DNA of 64,000 nucleotides from an uncultured Lachnospiraceae bacterium (GCA_910578085.1 CAJTPM010000005.1:62001-126000), one strand, 5' to 3'. Counted from the stretch's first letter, positions 9,347-17,632 are shown. The notes: generated by a model from the sequence alone, not told the origin. A program made the numbers and translations.

Positions 9347-9459
9347 TTTTGTTGTGTAGTTAGTATAATAACACTATCCGCATATTTCTGCAAGAGGCTT
9401 TTTATTTTTTTACGGAACAAAAACGGACAAAAACTCTATTTTCCACTGTCATAAAATGA

Positions 9460-9483
9460 GGCCGGTGCCAAAACACACCGGCC
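9460..9483 (-). terminator. Intrinsic terminator after the dehydrogenase gene
   Basis: On the minus strand GGCCGGTG pairs with CACCGGCC around an 8-nt loop, 16 nt after the dehydrogenase stop, followed by a short U-rich run (TCATTTTA). The stem is strong but the U-tract is imperfect. Confidence 0.6.
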
Positions 9484-9499
9484 ACACTGCTCTCTCCTC

Positions 9500-10258
9500 T
9501 TAAACCTGTGTTGCGCCGTCCACAGAAAGGATCTCTCCTGTCACATAACTCGCCAGATCGCTTGCTAAAAACAGCACTGCATTGGCAACTTCCTCGGGTT
9601 CTCCCGGTCTGCCCAGAGGAATCCCTGCGGAAATTCTCTTCACCATCTCCTCCGGAAGAGCAGCCACCATATCCGTGTTTGTCACACCGGGGGCCACCGC
9701 ATTCACACGGATGCCGTCTTTTCCCAGCTCTCTCGCCAGAGACTTCGTCAGACCGTTCACCGCAAATTTGGAAGTCGGATATCCACATCCTGCCGCCTGC
9801 CCGTAAATGCTCACCATGGAACTGGTGTTGATCACCGAACCGCCGCCCTGCTCTTTCATGATCGGCGCCACCGCCTTCGTGCAGAAGAACACCGCATTCA
9901 CATTTAACTTCATGATCTTCTCAAAATCTTCCGGCTTGTAGTCATAGAGAGATTCTCTCGCGGAAATCCCTGCATTGTTTGCCAGAATATCAATGCGCCC
10001 AAAGGCTTCCTTCACTGTATTGATTGCCTTCTCCACTTCATCATATTTATCGAGAGCCGGACACAGTCCCATTACTTCCGCCTCCGGCATCTCCTCTTTC
10101 AACTTGCCAAGCGCCTTATCCACGGTCTCCTGTCTGGAACCGAACAGAGCCACTTTTGCGCCAGCCAGCGCAAATTTTTTCACGATCTCGTAACCGATGC
10201 CTCTTGTGCCGCCGGTAACGATCGCTGTCTTACCTTCCAATAATCCTGATACATTCAT
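9500..10258 (-). CDS. Short-chain dehydrogenase/reductase (FabG/BaiA-like)
   Basis: A 252-residue classical SDR. The nucleotide-binding motif TGGTRGIG (residues 15-22), NNAG (about 93-96), the catalytic Ser in INTSSM, YPTSK (Tyr and Lys of the active site) and a C-terminal SVDGA are all present, and the length is typical. The family uses NAD(P)H to interconvert hydroxyl and keto groups. Overall likeness suggests either 3-oxoacyl-ACP reductase or a hydroxysteroid dehydrogenase such as BaiA; sequence reading alone cannot separate them. It has its own promoter and terminator and is not in a fatty-acid operon. The adjacent sulfatase and maturase genes make a role on a desulfated alcohol possible but unproven. 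A clear AGGAGG lies upstream. Confidence 0.85.
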   Translation of the reverse strand: MNVSGLLEGKTAIVTGGTRGIGYEIVKKFALAGAKVALFGSRQETVDKALGKLKEEMPEAEVMGLCPALDKYDEVEKAINTVKEAFGRIDILANNAGISARESLYDYKPEDFEKIMKLNVNAVFFCTKAVAPIMKEQGGGSVINTSSMVSIYGQAAGCGYPTSKFAVNGLTKSLARELGKDGIRVNAVAPGVTNTDMVAALPEEMVKRISAGIPLGRPGEPEEVANAVLFLASDLASYVTGEILSVDGATQV

Positions 10259-10301
10259 AAAATTTCATACCTCCTGTTGTTGTTAATAGATACCTATTCA
10301 C

Positions 10302-10329
10302 AGTATACTCCAATTTCCAGCTTTTACAA
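10302..10329 (-). promoter_or_regulatory. Promoter for the dehydrogenase gene
   Basis: On the minus strand TTGTAA (10329-10324), 16 nt, then TATACT (10307-10302), 44 nt before the ATG. This makes the dehydrogenase a single-gene transcript separate from the upstream maturase. Confidence 0.55.
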
Positions 10330-10419
10330 GTTATTTCTCCATGATTCATAGCGGAAGACTGAAATGCTGCAACGCAGCAAAATAGCAAAAGCTAAACTAT
10401 TACTCCTCTTATTTTTCCT

Positions 10420-11523
10420 CTACCCAAACTCCCGCATAATCGTCTCATACCACCTGTCAAAAAAAATTTTGTATGCCCTGCAGAAGTAGTTATCATATCT
10501 TCCGGTCTTCTCATTATAATCCCGGTGCCTCTGGCAGCCGCCTCTACACAGCCCGTAATAGTTACATTCCCTGCACGCCTCATTCAAAAGATTGGACCGC
10601 TCCACAAAACCGATCTCTTTTCTCCTCTCATCGATCACATCCAGCCTATCCGTGTTAAAATTCCCCAACAGATATTCATCCAGCATATAAAAGTCGCATG
10701 GATACACGCTGCCGTCCGCCTCCACCACATTCTGGATCCCGCAGGTGCCCCGCTGGTCGCAGGCTTCCGGCGGATATCCTTTCACTATCCCGATATAATT
10801 GTCAAACTGTCTGATATAAGGCTGTCTGCCCTTCTGATAATCCCTGTACCAGAGTGCGAACAGCCTGCCTAAAAATGCGCCGTACTCTTCCGGTGGCAGA
10901 GAATATTCTGTCCTTCCGTGGCCCTCTCCCAGCGGGTCCAGACAGGCGATGTACTGTTGATAATACCAGCCCCTCCTCTGATATTCCCGATAGATCTCTT
11001 CGATATGCCGGGCGATCTGGGGAGTCACCACAGTCAGAATATTGTAGTCCACCTGAAATCTGTCCATCAGCTCCGCGGACCGACACACCCTCTCGAATGT
11101 GCCCACCCCGGTTTTTGAATGCCGCAGGGCATCGTGATATTTGGCCGTCCCGTCCACGGAAAGTCCCACCAGAAACTGATTTTCCTTTAAAAACAGACAC
11201 CACTCCTCATCTAACAGATAGCCGTTTGTCTGCAGGGCGTTGTTCACCTGAATTCCATGCCTGTTGTACTGTTTCTGAAAGGCCACCGCTTTTCTAAAAA
11301 AATCGATCCCCCGCAGCGTCGGCTCCCCGCCCTGATAGGCGTAGCTCGCAAACCCCTCCGCCCGAAGCATCGTCTTCCTAATCACATTCTTGAGCGTCTC
11401 CTCGCTCATGAAGCCGAAGGACTCCGTGGTGCGCTTCTCCATCTCATCGCAGTAAAAGCAGTATTCACATTTCATATTGCACATGCCCGAGGCGGGCTTC
11501 ATTAAAACACTGATTGGGGGCAT
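10420..11523 (-). CDS. Anaerobic sulfatase-maturating enzyme (radical SAM, SPASM)
   Basis: A 367-residue radical SAM enzyme close to the Clostridium perfringens anSME in length and motifs. Cys15, Cys19 and Cys22 (CNMKCEYC) bind the SAM-cleaving 4Fe-4S cluster. QGGEPT follows near residue 64. The C-terminal third has the SPASM cysteines (CGIQ, YPCDFY, CRECNYYGLCRGGC) for two auxiliary clusters; Asp in YPCDFY corresponds to the catalytic base. The enzyme oxidises a Cys (or Ser) in CxPxR sulfatases to C-alpha-formylglycine without oxygen. Two such targets are encoded nearby (12499-14397 and 20292-21845), both with Cys. It starts 20 nt after the exporter gene and follows AGGAGG, so it is cotranscribed with that gene. 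Confidence 0.93.
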   Translation of the reverse strand: MPPISVLMKPASGMCNMKCEYCFYCDEMEKRTTESFGFMSEETLKNVIRKTMLRAEGFASYAYQGGEPTLRGIDFFRKAVAFQKQYNRHGIQVNNALQTNGYLLDEEWCLFLKENQFLVGLSVDGTAKYHDALRHSKTGVGTFERVCRSAELMDRFQVDYNILTVVTPQIARHIEEIYREYQRRGWYYQQYIACLDPLGEGHGRTEYSLPPEEYGAFLGRLFALWYRDYQKGRQPYIRQFDNYIGIVKGYPPEACDQRGTCGIQNVVEADGSVYPCDFYMLDEYLLGNFNTDRLDVIDERRKEIGFVERSNLLNEACRECNYYGLCRGGCQRHRDYNEKTGRYDNYFCRAYKIFFDRWYETIMREFG

Positions 11524-11543
11524 CCTTTTTCCTCCTGTTTGGA

Positions 11544-12332
11544 TTACAGTGCAAATCTGTAAATATTATAGATGTTGATAAATAAAATCACCACCATCAA
11601 CACGATAAACAGTCTGTTCACCAGCCTGTCCGTCAGCCTTTTATTGATCACTCTTCCGGCGATCCCGCCGCCGATCCCCCCTGCTGCCATCAGTACCAGC
11701 ATGGATATCTGAAACTCCGGCACGCTCCCCGTTAATAGAGAAGATACCAGACTGGCGATCTGGGAAAAGAAGATGATATACAGAGAATTCTCCGCCGCCG
11801 TCTTCGTGGACATGGAAAAAAAGAAAAATAGAACCACGAGATTGATGGGCCCGCCGCCGATGCCGAGAAAAGAAGACAAAATCCCCAGCACAAGCCCGAT
11901 GGCCACACAGACCGCGGGCGCCGTCACCTGATAAGTTCTGATCTTATCTTTATAAAGCGTATAACATAACGTCCCAAGCGTCACCACGAACAGGCAGGCC
12001 GCCTGCACTGCTCCGACCTTGTCTTTGTCCGGACTCAGAGAAGAGATCAGAGAAAACAGCCATTTCCCCGCAACGCCTCCAAAAGCCGCCCCCAACGCCA
12101 GCGGGAAACCGGTCTTTTTTTCAATCCGGGATTCTCCGCTCATCTTGCTTTTCAAAACCGAGTAGGTGGTCATGGAGAGTACGGTGCAGCCGGAAAGAAA
12201 ACTGACCGCGGAAACGCTCATCACCCCCAGCGCATCCAACACCGGCTTGATGATCACGCCGCCGCCGATGCCGCAGATCGCCCCGGCGATAGACGATAAA
12301 AAACAAACAAAAAATACAATAATATAAAGCAT
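11544..12332 (-). CDS. TauE/SafE-family sulfite or sulfate exporter
   Basis: A 262-residue polytopic membrane protein with about eight hydrophobic helices and the duplicated Gly-rich motif of the TauE/SafE family (ICGIGGGVIIKP near the N terminus, FLGIGGGPINLV in the second half). The start at MLYIIVFF follows AGAGGAG; an in-frame ATG 20 codons upstream has no ribosome site. Members export sulfite, sulfate or organosulfonate-derived anions. Here it fits removal of inorganic sulfate released in the cytoplasm by the sulfatases, which lack signal peptides. It has its own promoter just past the sulfatase terminator and precedes the maturase gene. Confidence 0.85.
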   Translation of the reverse strand: MLYIIVFFVCFLSSIAGAICGIGGGVIIKPVLDALGVMSVSAVSFLSGCTVLSMTTYSVLKSKMSGESRIEKKTGFPLALGAAFGGVAGKWLFSLISSLSPDKDKVGAVQAACLFVVTLGTLCYTLYKDKIRTYQVTAPAVCVAIGLVLGILSSFLGIGGGPINLVVLFFFFSMSTKTAAENSLYIIFFSQIASLVSSLLTGSVPEFQISMLVLMAAGGIGGGIAGRVINKRLTDRLVNRLFIVLMVVILFINIYNIYRFAL

Positions 12333-12396
12333 TCTTTCTCCTCTCTGTAAACTTTCGTAACAGTTCAACCTGTCGGCTTTCCTGTTTTGCATCTAC

Positions 12397-12424
12397 TTTA
12401 TAGAATACAGAAAAACAGTGTCAA
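12397..12424 (-). promoter_or_regulatory. Promoter of the exporter-maturase operon
   Basis: On the minus strand a perfect TTGACA (12424-12419), a 16-nt spacer and TATAAA (12402-12397), about 65 nt before the exporter start and directly after the structured terminator. It lets exporter and maturase be made independently of the transporter operon. Confidence 0.65.
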
Positions 12425-12435
12425 ATGCAATGGCA

Positions 12436-12491
12436 AAAATACCTCTTAATCAGGCAGGGTAAATAACCCAAATCTGCTTAAGAGGTATTTT
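12436..12491 (-). terminator. Nested-hairpin terminator after the sulfatase gene
   Basis: A perfect 14-bp outer stem (12436-12449 with 12478-12491) encloses an inner hairpin GGGT-N5-ACCC (12457-12469). On the minus strand the outer stem ends in GGTATTTTTGCC, a short U-tract. It begins 7 nt after the sulfatase stop. The two-level fold is larger than a simple terminator. Confidence 0.65.
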
Positions 12492-12498
12492 CAGTCCC

Positions 12499-14397
12499 TC
12501 ACTTCGTCCGCCCCGACAGATCCACGAAATACTGTACCATATCCACATATTTCTCTGGTATCACAAAGGGCACCTGCCGCAAAACGACGCCGACATCCAC
12601 TGTTTTCTCTGCCGCACTTTCGAAAATTTTTTCCTGCAGAATGGCTGCCGCCTCCTCTTTTTTAGATGCCGGAATAAATTTGAAGAGCGCCTTGTAAGTA
12701 TTGATCCCGCCTTTGGTCCAGGAAAGTTCCTGTAAAATGGACGGCTGCTGTTTTGCTTCTTCTTCCTCATGCATTTTCCGCACCATCTCTTCCGTCACGT
12801 CCTGTCCCTCGGGAAGGCCGATCCGCTCAAACTGCTCCGCCGGACAGTCGTTTTCTTTCATCGCCCGCCGTAACAGATTCGCCATCTTTGCCTCCAGCGC
12901 CGCATCCTTTATCTCCGTCTCCTGATGGGGATCCTTTTCCATATCAAACAGCTTGTCGCCAAAATTTGCCGCGTTCACCATACTGTTGTTGTCAATATGT
13001 TTCGCCTCCTCGCTGTCCATACCGTTAATCAGCAGATCGCTGAAATCTCTTTCTCCGTTTCCATTGCCCTTCGGGATTTTCCAGACCGGACAGCCTTTTA
13101 AGAACGGAAATGCACTGCCGGACAGCGCCTCGGCCCTTTGCAGTTCCCCCACAGAAAACAGATTCCGCATATGCATCGGCATTGTCGTGTATTCATAGAG
13201 CGGTCTGTTTGCCTCCGTCACCGGCGCTTTCATGTAGACATATCTTCCGTCAAAAATATTGATATGCGCCCCGTGGATGCCGTACAGCGCATAATCTCTG
13301 ATCGGTCTGTTCTTTTCGATAACTTTCCGAATCGGCTGCCCCTGCATATCCGCAGGACAGTCCAATCCGAAAAACTCTAATAATGTTGCCGGCAGATCGA
13401 TGGTCTGTACGATCTCCTCCCTCGCCTGCCCTGCGGTATCCGGAAATCTGGGATCATAGATGAAAAGCGGCGTATGGGCGATCTCGTCGTAGCAGGGCAT
13501 CACGATCTTGCTCCACCAGCCGTGTTCCCCCAGCAGATAGCCGTGGTCCGTATTGACGATCAGCATCGTATCCCGCCACAAATCCAGTTCATCAAATTTA
13601 TCCAGAAGTTCTCCCAGATACTTATCACAAAGCGACAGCAGTGCCGCATATCGTTTCTTATAGTGCTCTGCTGTCACCGCATCTTCCGTCACATGATGGT
13701 AGGGCGGCCAGTCCTTTTCTTCCCCGGTATACTCATCCGGGCAGGGATTTCCGCAATCTTTTGCCACGAAGAAAGGTTCGTGGGGATCAAAACACTCGAT
13801 CTGCAGAAACCATCTGTCACAGGTATGATTGGCATCCAGAAATTCCAGTCCCCCGCGGACTGTTTTCACAAGCGCCATATCTTCTTCCGTCTGCATGTAT
13901 TTCCGGTTCACCGCATCATGCCTGTGCAGCTGCCTGGTTGCATAAAAATATTTTCCGTCCTTATTCTGAATCTTCGCATCCTCTTCCCTATCAAACAGCT
14001 CCGGCAGACATTTCCATTTATCCCCTTCCTGTCCCCGCACCGTTTCCCAGGAATTGTAACGCTGGTGATACGTGGCGCCGCCGTCCTCCCAGTAGTGCAC
14101 ATGATCCGAGATCAGGTGGGTATACACACCATTATTCTTCAAGATCTGGGGCATGGAATCGTCGAAAGGTTCCACCGGCCCCCAGCTTCTGTGCAGAAAA
14201 TTATAACGTCCCGTGTGCAGTTCTCTCCTAGCCGGCATGCAGGGCAGGCTTCCCGCATAGCACTGGTCAAATCTGACGCTGCGCCGCGCCAGTCTCTTAA
14301 AATTCGGCGTCCTTATCCGGCTGCACCCATAGGGCTCCAACATCTCACGATTGAGTGAGTCAAACATCAGCATTACCGCTTTCATTTTTATAGCCAT
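12499..14397 (-). CDS. Type I sulfatase (formylglycine-dependent), cytoplasmic
   Basis: About 632 residues of alkaline-phosphatase-fold sulfatase. Metal-site Asp occurs in MLMFDSLNRE, the modification motif is Cys53-Met-Pro-Ala-Arg57 (GSLPCMPARRELHTGRYN), and the distal metal motif NTDHGYLLGEHG is near residue 290. Conversion of Cys53 to formylglycine by the nearby maturase is expected. There is no signal peptide, so the substrate must be imported, consistent with its place as last gene of the ABC operon. The start is uncertain: AAGGAG lies only 1 nt before the ATG chosen; another in-frame ATG is at 14385, and an upstream ATG at 14445 overlaps the ATPase gene without a ribosome site. Substrate (alkyl, aryl, steroid or sugar sulfate) cannot be read from the sequence. 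Confidence 0.9.
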   Translation of the reverse strand: MAIKMKAVMLMFDSLNREMLEPYGCSRIRTPNFKRLARRSVRFDQCYAGSLPCMPARRELHTGRYNFLHRSWGPVEPFDDSMPQILKNNGVYTHLISDHVHYWEDGGATYHQRYNSWETVRGQEGDKWKCLPELFDREEDAKIQNKDGKYFYATRQLHRHDAVNRKYMQTEEDMALVKTVRGGLEFLDANHTCDRWFLQIECFDPHEPFFVAKDCGNPCPDEYTGEEKDWPPYHHVTEDAVTAEHYKKRYAALLSLCDKYLGELLDKFDELDLWRDTMLIVNTDHGYLLGEHGWWSKIVMPCYDEIAHTPLFIYDPRFPDTAGQAREEIVQTIDLPATLLEFFGLDCPADMQGQPIRKVIEKNRPIRDYALYGIHGAHINIFDGRYVYMKAPVTEANRPLYEYTTMPMHMRNLFSVGELQRAEALSGSAFPFLKGCPVWKIPKGNGNGERDFSDLLINGMDSEEAKHIDNNSMVNAANFGDKLFDMEKDPHQETEIKDAALEAKMANLLRRAMKENDCPAEQFERIGLPEGQDVTEEMVRKMHEEEEAKQQPSILQELSWTKGGINTYKALFKFIPASKKEEAAAILQEKIFESAAEKTVDVGVVLRQVPFVIPEKYVDMVQYFVDLSGRTK

Positions 14398-14411
14398 ACT
14401 CCTTTCATAGA

Positions 14412-14434
14412 GGTTGAAAATTTTATTTTCAACC
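14412..14434 (-). other. AT-rich hairpin between ATPase and sulfatase genes
   Basis: A perfect 10-bp inverted repeat (14412-14421 and 14425-14434) with a 3-nt loop sits in the 38-nt gap between the ATPase stop and the sulfatase start, just upstream of its ribosome site. No U-tract follows, so it may slow or partly hide sulfatase translation rather than end transcription. Confidence 0.5.
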
Positions 14435-14435
14435 T

Positions 14436-15182
14436 TTACCACCATTTGATCAGTTCCGTGACCTGATTTCTCATCTCAATAAAATCGGCGTCCACCACAT
14501 TTCTGGGCCTTGGCAGAGAATTTTCCAATTTACTTTTGATGCTGGTCGGCTTATTGGTAAGGACCAGAATATTTTCACTCAGATACACAGCCTCCTCAAT
14601 GTTGTGGGTGATGAAGATCACTGTCGTCCCCAACTTCTGCCACAGTTTGATCAGTTCATCCTCCAGCCGGAAGCGCAGCTCCACATCCAGCTGTCCGTAG
14701 GGCTCATCCATCAGCAGAATATCCGGCTTCACGGCAAAAGCCCTGGCGATCACAACACGCTGCAGCATACTGGTGGACAACTCCACCGGATAATAGTCCT
14801 TATACTTTGTCAGCCCCACCATCTCCAGCACTTCCGCCACTTCTCTCGCGATCACGTCCTTCGGCTTTTTCTTCATTTTGAGCCCGAATGCCACATTCTC
14901 TTCCACTGTCAGCCAGGACATGGTAGAATACTCCTGAAAAATATAGGCAATATTGTGCTTTTTGGTGTCTACAGGCTCTCCCTCCACCAGGATTTGTCCG
15001 CCCGTCAGGTCGTAGAGCCCGGTGATACAGTTTAAAAACGTGGTCTTGCCGCAGCCTGTGGGACCTACGATACACAGAAATTCGCCGCGGTGCACGTCAA
15101 AGGAGACATCGTTCAACACCTTCAGCTCGCCAAAGTTTTTTGTCATATGATCCACATGCAAAATGATATTGTTTTCTTCCAT
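14436..15182 (-). CDS. ABC ATPase of organosulfur-type importer, degenerate signature motif
   Basis: A 248-residue ATPase of the SsuB/TauB/NrtD group. Walker A GPTGCGKT (residues 40-47), Q-loop IFQEYS, Walker B LLMDE (Glu160), D-loop GQLD and H-switch His193 (FITHNIEEA) are canonical. The ABC signature, normally LSGGM/Q, reads LSTSMLQR (135-142), losing both Gly. It is the partner of the ATPase encoded 16 nt upstream, which has the opposite defects. The start follows AAGGAGAAAAGG; an earlier in-frame ATG was not used. Its C terminus (RNQVTELIKWW) is almost repeated in the remnant at 21852-21980. Role: energising uptake of a sulfonate or sulfate ester. Confidence 0.88.
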   Translation of the reverse strand: MEENNIILHVDHMTKNFGELKVLNDVSFDVHRGEFLCIVGPTGCGKTTFLNCITGLYDLTGGQILVEGEPVDTKKHNIAYIFQEYSTMSWLTVEENVAFGLKMKKKPKDVIAREVAEVLEMVGLTKYKDYYPVELSTSMLQRVVIARAFAVKPDILLMDEPYGQLDVELRFRLEDELIKLWQKLGTTVIFITHNIEEAVYLSENILVLTNKPTSIKSKLENSLPRPRNVVDADFIEMRNQVTELIKWW

Positions 15183-15198
15183 GTTTCCTTTTCTCCTT

Positions 15199-15954
15199 CT
15201 ACAGCGCTTTGTCCACGACCGCACTGATCTCCTCCCGCAGCCTTAAGAATTCTTTATCCACATAGTTTCTGGGCCTCGGCAGATCGATCACATACTCTTT
15301 TTTGATCCGCGTGGGACAATTCGTCATCACAACGATCCGGTCAGCAAGATAGATGGCCTCCTCGATATTGTTTGTCACAAAAACAACGGTCCGCTTCTCC
15401 CTTTCCCAGATCTTCATCAGATCTTCCTGCATCAGATATCTGGTCTGGGCATCCAGATGGCCGAAGGGCTCATCCATGAACAGCACGTCCGGTTCGTTGC
15501 AGTATGCCCTGGCGATGCCCACACGCTGCTGCATGCCGCCGGAAAGCTGATTGGGGTAGGAATTTTCAAATCCTTTCAGGCCCACAAGCTCAATATAGTG
15601 CTGCGCCCTCTCCCGGCGCTCCTTCTTCGGAATCCCGCGCACCTTCGGGCCGTACTCCACGTTCCCCATCACTGTCAGCCAGGGAAATAAAGCCATTCTC
15701 TGATATACGACGCCTCTGTCAGGTCCCGGCTTTTCCACAGGCTTCCCGCTCACTTCCACACTGCCACCCGTAGCAGGCTCCAACCCTGACATGCAGTTGA
15801 TCATCGTAGATTTTCCGCACTGCCCCGGTCCGAATAACACAAGCAGTTCGTTTTCCTGCACATGCAATGTCACATTGTCGATCACGGGCACAGGTCCGCG
15901 TGATGTCTCAAATGTTTTTTCCAGGTTTTTACATACAATCATTTCTCTGCTCAT
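15199..15954 (-). CDS. ABC ATPase of organosulfur-type importer, H-switch replaced by Asn
   Basis: A 251-residue ATPase of the same group. Walker A reads FGPGQCGKST (residues 41-50), the signature LSGGMQQR (137-144) is canonical, Walker B is LFMDE (Asp161-Glu162), and the D-loop is GHLD. The H-switch His expected in VTHD is Asn195 (FVTNNIEEA). The start MSREM overlaps the permease stop by 4 nt and has GAGGGG before it. In related nitrate and sulfonate importers two copies of one ATPase usually pair; here two distinct subunits are encoded side by side, which suggests an asymmetric heterodimer with one good and one degenerate ATP site. Confidence 0.88.
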   Translation of the reverse strand: MSREMIVCKNLEKTFETSRGPVPVIDNVTLHVQENELLVLFGPGQCGKSTMINCMSGLEPATGGSVEVSGKPVEKPGPDRGVVYQRMALFPWLTVMGNVEYGPKVRGIPKKERRERAQHYIELVGLKGFENSYPNQLSGGMQQRVGIARAYCNEPDVLFMDEPFGHLDAQTRYLMQEDLMKIWEREKRTVVFVTNNIEEAIYLADRIVVMTNCPTRIKKEYVIDLPRPRNYVDKEFLRLREEISAVVDKAL

Positions 15955-16745
15955 TTTCCCCTCACGCTCCATCTGCACAGTCTGGCCTCGATCGCCCTCA
16001 TCGCAACCGCCAGAATATATCCCACAATACCGATCGCTACAATGCCCACCAGAATCTGTACCGTGCTGTTGCTGTCCTGTCCTTTGATGATCACCCAGCC
16101 AACACCCTCAGAGGAACGCACCATTTCCGCCGCCACCACCGTGGCCCAGGAAGTTCCCACCGCGATCTGCAGCCCTGCAAAAATATGAGGAATACAGGAG
16201 GGCAGTACGATACTGGTAAACACCTGTCTGTTGTTTGCCCCTAACATTCTGGCCGCTCCCATCAGTTCCGGATCCACCGAGCGGACGCCGGAGTAAGCGT
16301 TCATGGTCACCGCACAGAAAGCGGAGTAAAAGATCAGGAAATATTTTGACATTTCCCCCAGACCAAACCACACGATGGAAAGCGGAATCCAGGCAATGGG
16401 CGGAATCGGACGAAGCAGTTCAAAGATCGGCCGCAAGAGCGCCGACACCGGTTTAAACCACCCCATCAGGATACCCAGCACCGTTCCTGCCAAAGAGCCG
16501 AAGGCAAACCCGATCAACACCCTGCCCAGGCTCCAGAGAATATGTCCCTCGATGGTATGGGTACCGATGGGATGGAGAATCGCTGTAAAAAATGCTCCGA
16601 GCGTCTCAATGGGCCCCGCCAGCACTAACCCCGCTTTTGTGAAGGCCACCGCCATCTGCCAGATGCACACAAAGGCGAAAATGGAGATTGCCGCACAGAC
16701 TGCCTTCTGATATTTCCCTGCTTTTTCATGAAACCGTTTAACCAT
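15951..16745 (-). CDS. ABC transporter permease (SsuC/TauC type), second copy
   Basis: A 264-residue permease of the binding-protein-dependent transport family. About six hydrophobic helices, a leading helix at residues 15-40, and the EAA-type cytoplasmic loop contacting the ATPase (AARMLGANNRQVFTSIVLPSCIP, from about residue 160) are visible. It starts within the last 8 nt of the preceding permease and ends overlapping the ATPase start, so translation is coupled. It pairs with that permease as a heterodimer. AAAGGGGG precedes the ATG. Confidence 0.9.
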   Translation of the reverse strand: MVKRFHEKAGKYQKAVCAAISIFAFVCIWQMAVAFTKAGLVLAGPIETLGAFFTAILHPIGTHTIEGHILWSLGRVLIGFAFGSLAGTVLGILMGWFKPVSALLRPIFELLRPIPPIAWIPLSIVWFGLGEMSKYFLIFYSAFCAVTMNAYSGVRSVDPELMGAARMLGANNRQVFTSIVLPSCIPHIFAGLQIAVGTSWATVVAAEMVRSSEGVGWVIIKGQDSNSTVQILVGIVAIGIVGYILAVAMRAIEARLCRWSVRGK

Positions 16746-17523
16746 CTCTGCGCACCCCCTTTACGATCTTATTTTCAATCAGCGACAACACGCCGGAGAA
16801 GACCGCACCGATGGCGCCGATCCCTATCATGCCGCAAATGATGATGTCCGGACGGTAGATTCCTCTGGCCTGCTGGATCATATAGCCAAGTCCCATGGTG
16901 GAAGCAAGCATCTCCGCCGCCACAATGCAGGTCCAGGCTGCCCCAAGCGCCACCCGCACGCCGGTCATGATAAGCGGCAGCGCCGTAGGGATCGCAATAT
17001 GTACAAGCATCTGGGTATCCGAGGCCCCGAAAGTCTGCCCCACCCACAGGTGGACGTCCTTTGTCTGTCTGATTCCCGTGTAGGAGTTCACCACACAGGG
17101 CACAAAGGCTGACAGGAACACGGTCACGATCTTCGGCGTGAGCCCAATGCCGAATAAAATGATCATTAACGGGATCCACGCAAGCCCCGGCACCGGCCGC
17201 AGCAGATCGAATAATGGCCGCACAAACAGATCTACTTTTTTGTACCATGCCATGAAGATCCCTAAGGGCGTACCGATGAGGATCCCCATCGCCCACCCGC
17301 CAAGCGCAATCTTCAGGGAGGAGAAAATATGCTGCGGCAGGGTTGCTCCATCCGGCGCCGTACTTGTCAGTTTCTTGATAAAAGTTTCTGCGATCGTGAT
17401 CGGTCCGGGCAGTGTGGAGGACTTTGTCAGCTTCAGTACATCACAGCAGAACCACCAAACTGCCACAAATAAAACAATGGAAAGCACCGATAACCACCAG
17501 TAGGTTTCCTTTCTCCGTTTCAT
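16738..17523 (-). CDS. ABC transporter permease (SsuC/TauC type), first copy
   Basis: A 261-residue inner-membrane permease with an N-terminal helix (SVLSIVLFVAVWWFCCDVL), the segment PLFDLLRPVPGLAWIPLMIILFG shared by the SsuC/TauC group, and an EAA loop (GQTFGASDTQMLVHIAIPTALP). The next permease has the same layout (RPIFELLRPIPPIAWIPL), so the two are diverged duplicates. It forms the transmembrane channel for the imported organosulfur compound. It is separated from the binding-protein gene by two strong hairpins at 17558-17632, which would let the binding protein be made in excess. Confidence 0.9.
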   Translation of the reverse strand: MKRRKETYWWLSVLSIVLFVAVWWFCCDVLKLTKSSTLPGPITIAETFIKKLTSTAPDGATLPQHIFSSLKIALGGWAMGILIGTPLGIFMAWYKKVDLFVRPLFDLLRPVPGLAWIPLMIILFGIGLTPKIVTVFLSAFVPCVVNSYTGIRQTKDVHLWVGQTFGASDTQMLVHIAIPTALPLIMTGVRVALGAAWTCIVAAEMLASTMGLGYMIQQARGIYRPDIIICGMIGIGAIGAVFSGVLSLIENKIVKGVRRDG

Positions 17524-17557
17524 AACGTGCCCATACCCTTTCTTATCTCCGATTACC

Positions 17558-17632
17558 TGTGACAGTGCAGTCTTTCGGCTTCACTGTCACATCAATGTCA
17601 TTTGATCCCGGCATCCGGAATCAAATGACATT
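17558..17632 (-). other. Two tandem hairpins between binding-protein and permease genes
   Basis: Hairpin A pairs 17558-17567 with 17582-17591 (perfect 10 bp, TGTGACAGTG). Hairpin B pairs 17594-17606 with 17620-17632 (perfect 13 bp, AATGTCATTTGAT). Neither ends in a strong U-tract. Their position after the first gene of the operon resembles RNA-stabilising or partial-termination structures that raise binding-protein levels over permease levels. Confidence 0.6.

Larger units (their letters stand above)
9128..9499 (-). other. AT-rich intergenic region with operator-like palindrome
   Basis: No gene is seen in these 372 nt. The stretch 9240-9370 is very AT-rich. Near the adhesin unit's presumed promoter, on the minus strand, TATACT (9367-9362) could be a -10 with a poor TTGCAG -35, although the spacer is about 20 nt. 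Just downstream of it is the palindrome at 9330-9346, CGACAT-N5-ATGTCG, at a position suited to a repressor. A GC-rich terminator for the next gene lies at 9460-9483. The promoter is weakly supported; the palindrome is clear by eye. Confidence 0.4.

Noticed and set aside
14398..14445. Longer sulfatase starting at 14445
   Set aside because: It would overlap the ATPase stop without a ribosome site, and the extra residues pass through a hairpin-forming stretch.
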